Part shown: in pieces, positions 5,809 through 7,938 of the stretch
Layout of the letters: each line of letters begins with the position of its first letter
Numbering within the stretch: position 1 is the stretch's first letter
Origin: an uncultured Chromatiaceae bacterium
Lineage (GTDB): Bacteria; Pseudomonadota; Gammaproteobacteria; Enterobacterales; Alteromonadaceae
Assembly (NCBI GenBank): GCA_946482325.1
Contig: CAMLRA010000179.1
Span: 1 to 7,938 of the forward strand
Length of the DNA stretch: 7,938 nt
Reading direction: 5' to 3'
Translations under genes and position numbers: made by a program
The notes under the pieces: generated by a model
Database searches by the model: none
What the model was told of the DNA's origin: nothing
Seen by the model: the letters and a program-made list of their open reading frames with translations, nothing else

Positions 5809-7488
5809 CTACGACGAGTGTGCCGGTAAATCTTCCAGCGGTGCCTGATATAAAATCACCTGATTGCGGCCCGCCCCTTTGGCCTGATATAACGCCTGAT
5901 CAGCATGATCAACGACGATGTCAACCTGCTGGCTGTCACTGCCACTGGTGATGCCGGCACTGAAACTGCAGTGAAACGTCTGGCCATTGCTGACAAACGG
6001 GATACGGGCAAAAGCTTCGCGCAGCTGATTCACCACCTGGCAGGCTTTATCGAGCTGACATTCCGGCAACACTATCAAAAACTCTTCACCGCCGTAGCGG
6101 CCAATCAGATCAGTTTTGCGCAGTTGCTGGCGCAACAAATTGGCCAGGCTGCTGATCACCTGGTCGCCGGTTAGATGGCCGTACAAATCATTTACTTTTT
6201 TGAAGTGGTCGATATCCAGCATCGCCACGCTGACATTGTGCTGCAAGCGTGCAGCCCGCTCCAGTTCAGCGCCGAGCCGCTCTTTGATATGCGCATGCTG
6301 TAACAGGCCGGTCAGACTGTCTTTGGTCATCACTTCGGCGAGCTGCCGGGCACGTTGTGCCCGGGCAAAAATTGCCACCACTAACGCATTATCGCTGATA
6401 GGTTTAGTCAAAAAGTCATCACCGGCTTTAATCAGTGACGCCATTTGCCGTTCGCTATCGGTTTCTGAGGATAAATAAATGATCGGCACACCCAGCCATT
6501 CGTCCTGTAACCGGATGGTCTGCGCCAATTCGGGCCCGGAACATTCCGGCATATTGACGTCGAGCAGAATGACGTCAGGATGAAACCGGCGCAGCCCCTG
6601 AAACACTTCTGCCGGATTGGTCAGGATCTCAGCACGCAGGCCGGCGCTTTGCAACACCAGCGCGTAATGTTGCGCCAGTAAAATATCGTCGTCGACAATC
6701 AACACGCGAAAGGCATCGCGCTCACGCACCGACAACAGCCGTTGCAACCGCGCTTCCAGCGTAGCCGGGTTCAGCGGTTTGACAAAAAAGCCCAATACAC
6801 CGGCCCGAACAGCCTGCAGATAGTGGCTAAACTCGTCTTCAGACGACAACACAAAAATCGGGATAGGCTGGGCCTGTGGGCATTGCAGCTGGCTCAGTGC
6901 AGCAAGCCCCTGCTTGCGATCTTCCAGCGCATCGAGGTCGACAATAATCACATCCGGCGCATCCAAAGCGGCGGAACTCAATAACTGACTAAAATCACTG
7001 AACCGTTCCACCTGATGACCGAAGGTTTTTAAGGTTTGGCCAATCGGTTGCGAAATCAACGGATCGTCGCACAACAACAAGATCCGGGCGTCGTGTTTAT
7101 CGGATTTTTTCAGTTTGGTTTTACTGAATGACCGTTCAGTGGGTTGACCGGCGGCATGCTGCATCTCAACAAATTGCTGTTGCAGTACAGCATGTTCTTC
7201 ACGGCTTGGCACTTGTTGCTGCGTTAGCAACACTTTGAGCTGTTGTTCGATATTTTTGGCGCTCGCGCCGACATTGGCCAGACCAAAGGTGCCGGCAGAG
7301 CCGGCCAGAGTATGAAAGCGTAAAATCAAGACGGACGCCTGCTCGCGCCATTCCAGCGGCCCGGCCTGAACAAACTGCAGCAACAGCCATTGTAATTGTG
7401 GCAACTCCTGCAGCAGACGACGTAAATACTGCTGATTCAGTTCTGCCAGTTGCTGTTCAAGATTCGCCGCAGTTCCGTCCATGCACAT
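5809..7488 (-). CDS. Hpt-REC-REC-GGDEF diguanylate cyclase response regulator
   Basis: This 559-residue cytoplasmic protein is predicted to make cyclic di-GMP from two GTP under phosphorelay control. An N-terminal Hpt domain (about 1-115) has phosphoacceptor His59 in RFHTLAGSAGTFG. REC1 (about 134-253) keeps the acidic pair D141/D142, D184, S215 and K237 but lacks the usual Met-Pro after the aspartate. REC2 (about 260-380) is canonical: D266-D268, phosphoacceptor D310 in LLDVNMP, S340 and K362. GGDEF (about 385-549) carries DIDHFKKVND, the active-site GGEEF at 466-470, and an RxxD inhibitory site (R457, D460) exactly five residues upstream, so product feedback is expected. The REC-REC-GGDEF part recalls PleD; the fused Hpt is extra. 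The start could be 7488 or the in-frame ATG at 7482, which has GGGA better spaced upstream. It has its own promoter and converges on the sensor kinase gene, its likely partner. Confidence 0.94.
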   Translation of the reverse strand: MCMDGTAANLEQQLAELNQQYLRRLLQELPQLQWLLLQFVQAGPLEWREQASVLILRFHTLAGSAGTFGLANVGASAKNIEQQLKVLLTQQQVPSREEHAVLQQQFVEMQHAAGQPTERSFSKTKLKKSDKHDARILLLCDDPLISQPIGQTLKTFGHQVERFSDFSQLLSSAALDAPDVIIVDLDALEDRKQGLAALSQLQCPQAQPIPIFVLSSEDEFSHYLQAVRAGVLGFFVKPLNPATLEARLQRLLSVRERDAFRVLIVDDDILLAQHYALVLQSAGLRAEILTNPAEVFQGLRRFHPDVILLDVNMPECSGPELAQTIRLQDEWLGVPIIYLSSETDSERQMASLIKAGDDFLTKPISDNALVVAIFARAQRARQLAEVMTKDSLTGLLQHAHIKERLGAELERAARLQHNVSVAMLDIDHFKKVNDLYGHLTGDQVISSLANLLRQQLRKTDLIGRYGGEEFLIVLPECQLDKACQVVNQLREAFARIPFVSNGQTFHCSFSAGITSGSDSQQVDIVVDHADQALYQAKGAGRNQVILYQAPLEDLPAHSS

Positions 7489-7516
7489 CCCACATCATTA
7501 ACGAGCCGTTGTGCCT

Positions 7517-7525
7517 ACTATAGCA
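7517..7525 (-). promoter_or_regulatory. Extended -10 promoter of the diguanylate cyclase gene
   Basis: On the minus strand TGCTATAGT matches the extended -10 form (TGn plus a 5-of-6 TATAAT box), about 30 bases before the cyclase start. The -35 at 17-bp spacing is TGGAGT (7545-7540), a poor match, as is usual for extended -10 promoters. A start near 7510 would give a leader of about 20-25 nt. It makes transcription of the cyclase independent of the permease gene upstream. Confidence 0.55.
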
Positions 7526-7551
7526 AGGGCAGCCGGATGACTCCAGCGCCG

Positions 7552-7884
7552 TTACAGTCTCACTTGCAGCCCCTGATTCAGGCTTTGCCGGTAGGCCTGG
7601 ATTGCAGGTATAGCGCCAAGTAATAAAGAAAGCAGCAGCACCACGCCAAGGCCAGCCGCCGTATGCGGGTGCCAGGCTAACAGGCTAATCACCAAGCCAT
7701 ACTGACTGCTGAGCCACGGCTGCAATGCAGCCAGGCTCCCGGTTAACAGCAGGAAGGCGCCGGCCATACTGGTCAAGGTCAACAGCAATACTTCGAGCTC
7801 AATCAGTAAAAACAGTTGCCATGGCCTGGCGCCGATAGCGCGCAGGATCGCCAGTTCACGCGCCCGCTCCCGTTGCGCTGCCAA
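7552..7884 (-). CDS. FtsX-type ABC transporter permease, C-terminal fragment
   Basis: The last 110 residues match the C-terminal part of FtsX/MacB-type ABC permeases (as in lipoprotein- or macrolide-export and YbbP-like complexes). The conserved cytoplasmic motif AAQRERARELAILRAIGARPWQ is followed by a membrane hairpin (LFLLIELEVLLLTLTSMAGAFLLL written in part), an extracytoplasmic loop, a last transmembrane helix, and the terminal GAIPAIQAYR motif. A full permease has about 400 or more (often 800) residues, so this is partial. The TTG at 7884 is not a real start. The frame is open a dozen codons further to a TAG at 7921-7923, but those codons are not hydrophobic, whereas the family has a transmembrane helix immediately before this motif. 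The gene is therefore either broken here or the sequence is chimeric from about 7890 onward. The partner ATPase and substrate cannot be told. Confidence 0.8.
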   Translation of the reverse strand: MAAQRERARELAILRAIGARPWQLFLLIELEVLLLTLTSMAGAFLLLTGSLAALQPWLSSQYGLVISLLAWHPHTAAGLGVVLLLSLLLGAIPAIQAYRQSLNQGLQVRL

Positions 7885-7938
7885 TAAAGTGGTGGTCGTA
7901 TCCTTCTGGGCGCTTGAGTGCTACGAGTACCTCGTCTG

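Noticed and set aside
7885..7938. Peptide-like reads in other frames (minus frame DEVLVALKRPEGYDHHF, plus frame VVVVSFWALECYEYLV)
   Set aside because: Both look superficially protein-like, but they are too short to judge, cannot both be real and match no family I know. They were kept only as part of the junction finding. I also considered a sequencing adapter but recognised none.

Overview
The window reads as a chromosomal segment of a Gram-negative gammaproteobacterium. The evidence is moderate GC, glutamine-rich proteins with many CAG/CAA codons, a DpsA-type Dps, and multi-PAS histidine kinase and GGDEF signalling proteins. The Rheinheimera/Alishewanella group is my best guess from overall flavour, not from a marker gene. 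There are no RNA genes, CRISPR arrays, prophage genes or complete insertion sequences. Both edges cut through genes.

Layout. Positions 1-74 are the 3' end of a plus-strand gene, followed by a good intrinsic terminator (83-121). Next come an APC-superfamily amino acid permease (214-1593), a Dps ferritin-like protein (1654-2148) with a strong hairpin behind it, and a small unrecognised membrane-anchored, Gln-rich protein (2325-2798). A 95-bp palindromic, MITE-like element with perfect 11-bp terminal repeats flanked by TA (2813-2911) separates that gene from a large soluble sensor histidine kinase, GAF-PAS-PAS-PAS-PAS-HisKA-HATPase (2991-5759). Convergent to the kinase, and only 49 bp away, is a minus-strand Hpt-REC-REC-GGDEF diguanylate cyclase (5809-7488) with its own extended -10 promoter. 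The window ends in the C-terminal third of a minus-strand FtsX-type ABC permease (7552-7884), whose reading frame collapses abruptly in the last ~50 bases.

How the genes work together. The kinase has no receiver domain. The adjacent cyclase carries an internal Hpt, two receivers, an intact GGEEF active site and an RxxD inhibitory site. The simplest inference is a cytoplasmic redox/ligand-sensing kinase feeding phosphate into a multi-input c-di-GMP synthase. The permease, Dps and small membrane protein look like independent housekeeping or stress genes, each separated by hairpins or terminators. The points most worth a second look are the kinase/cyclase pair, the MITE-like repeat and the broken permease at the right edge.
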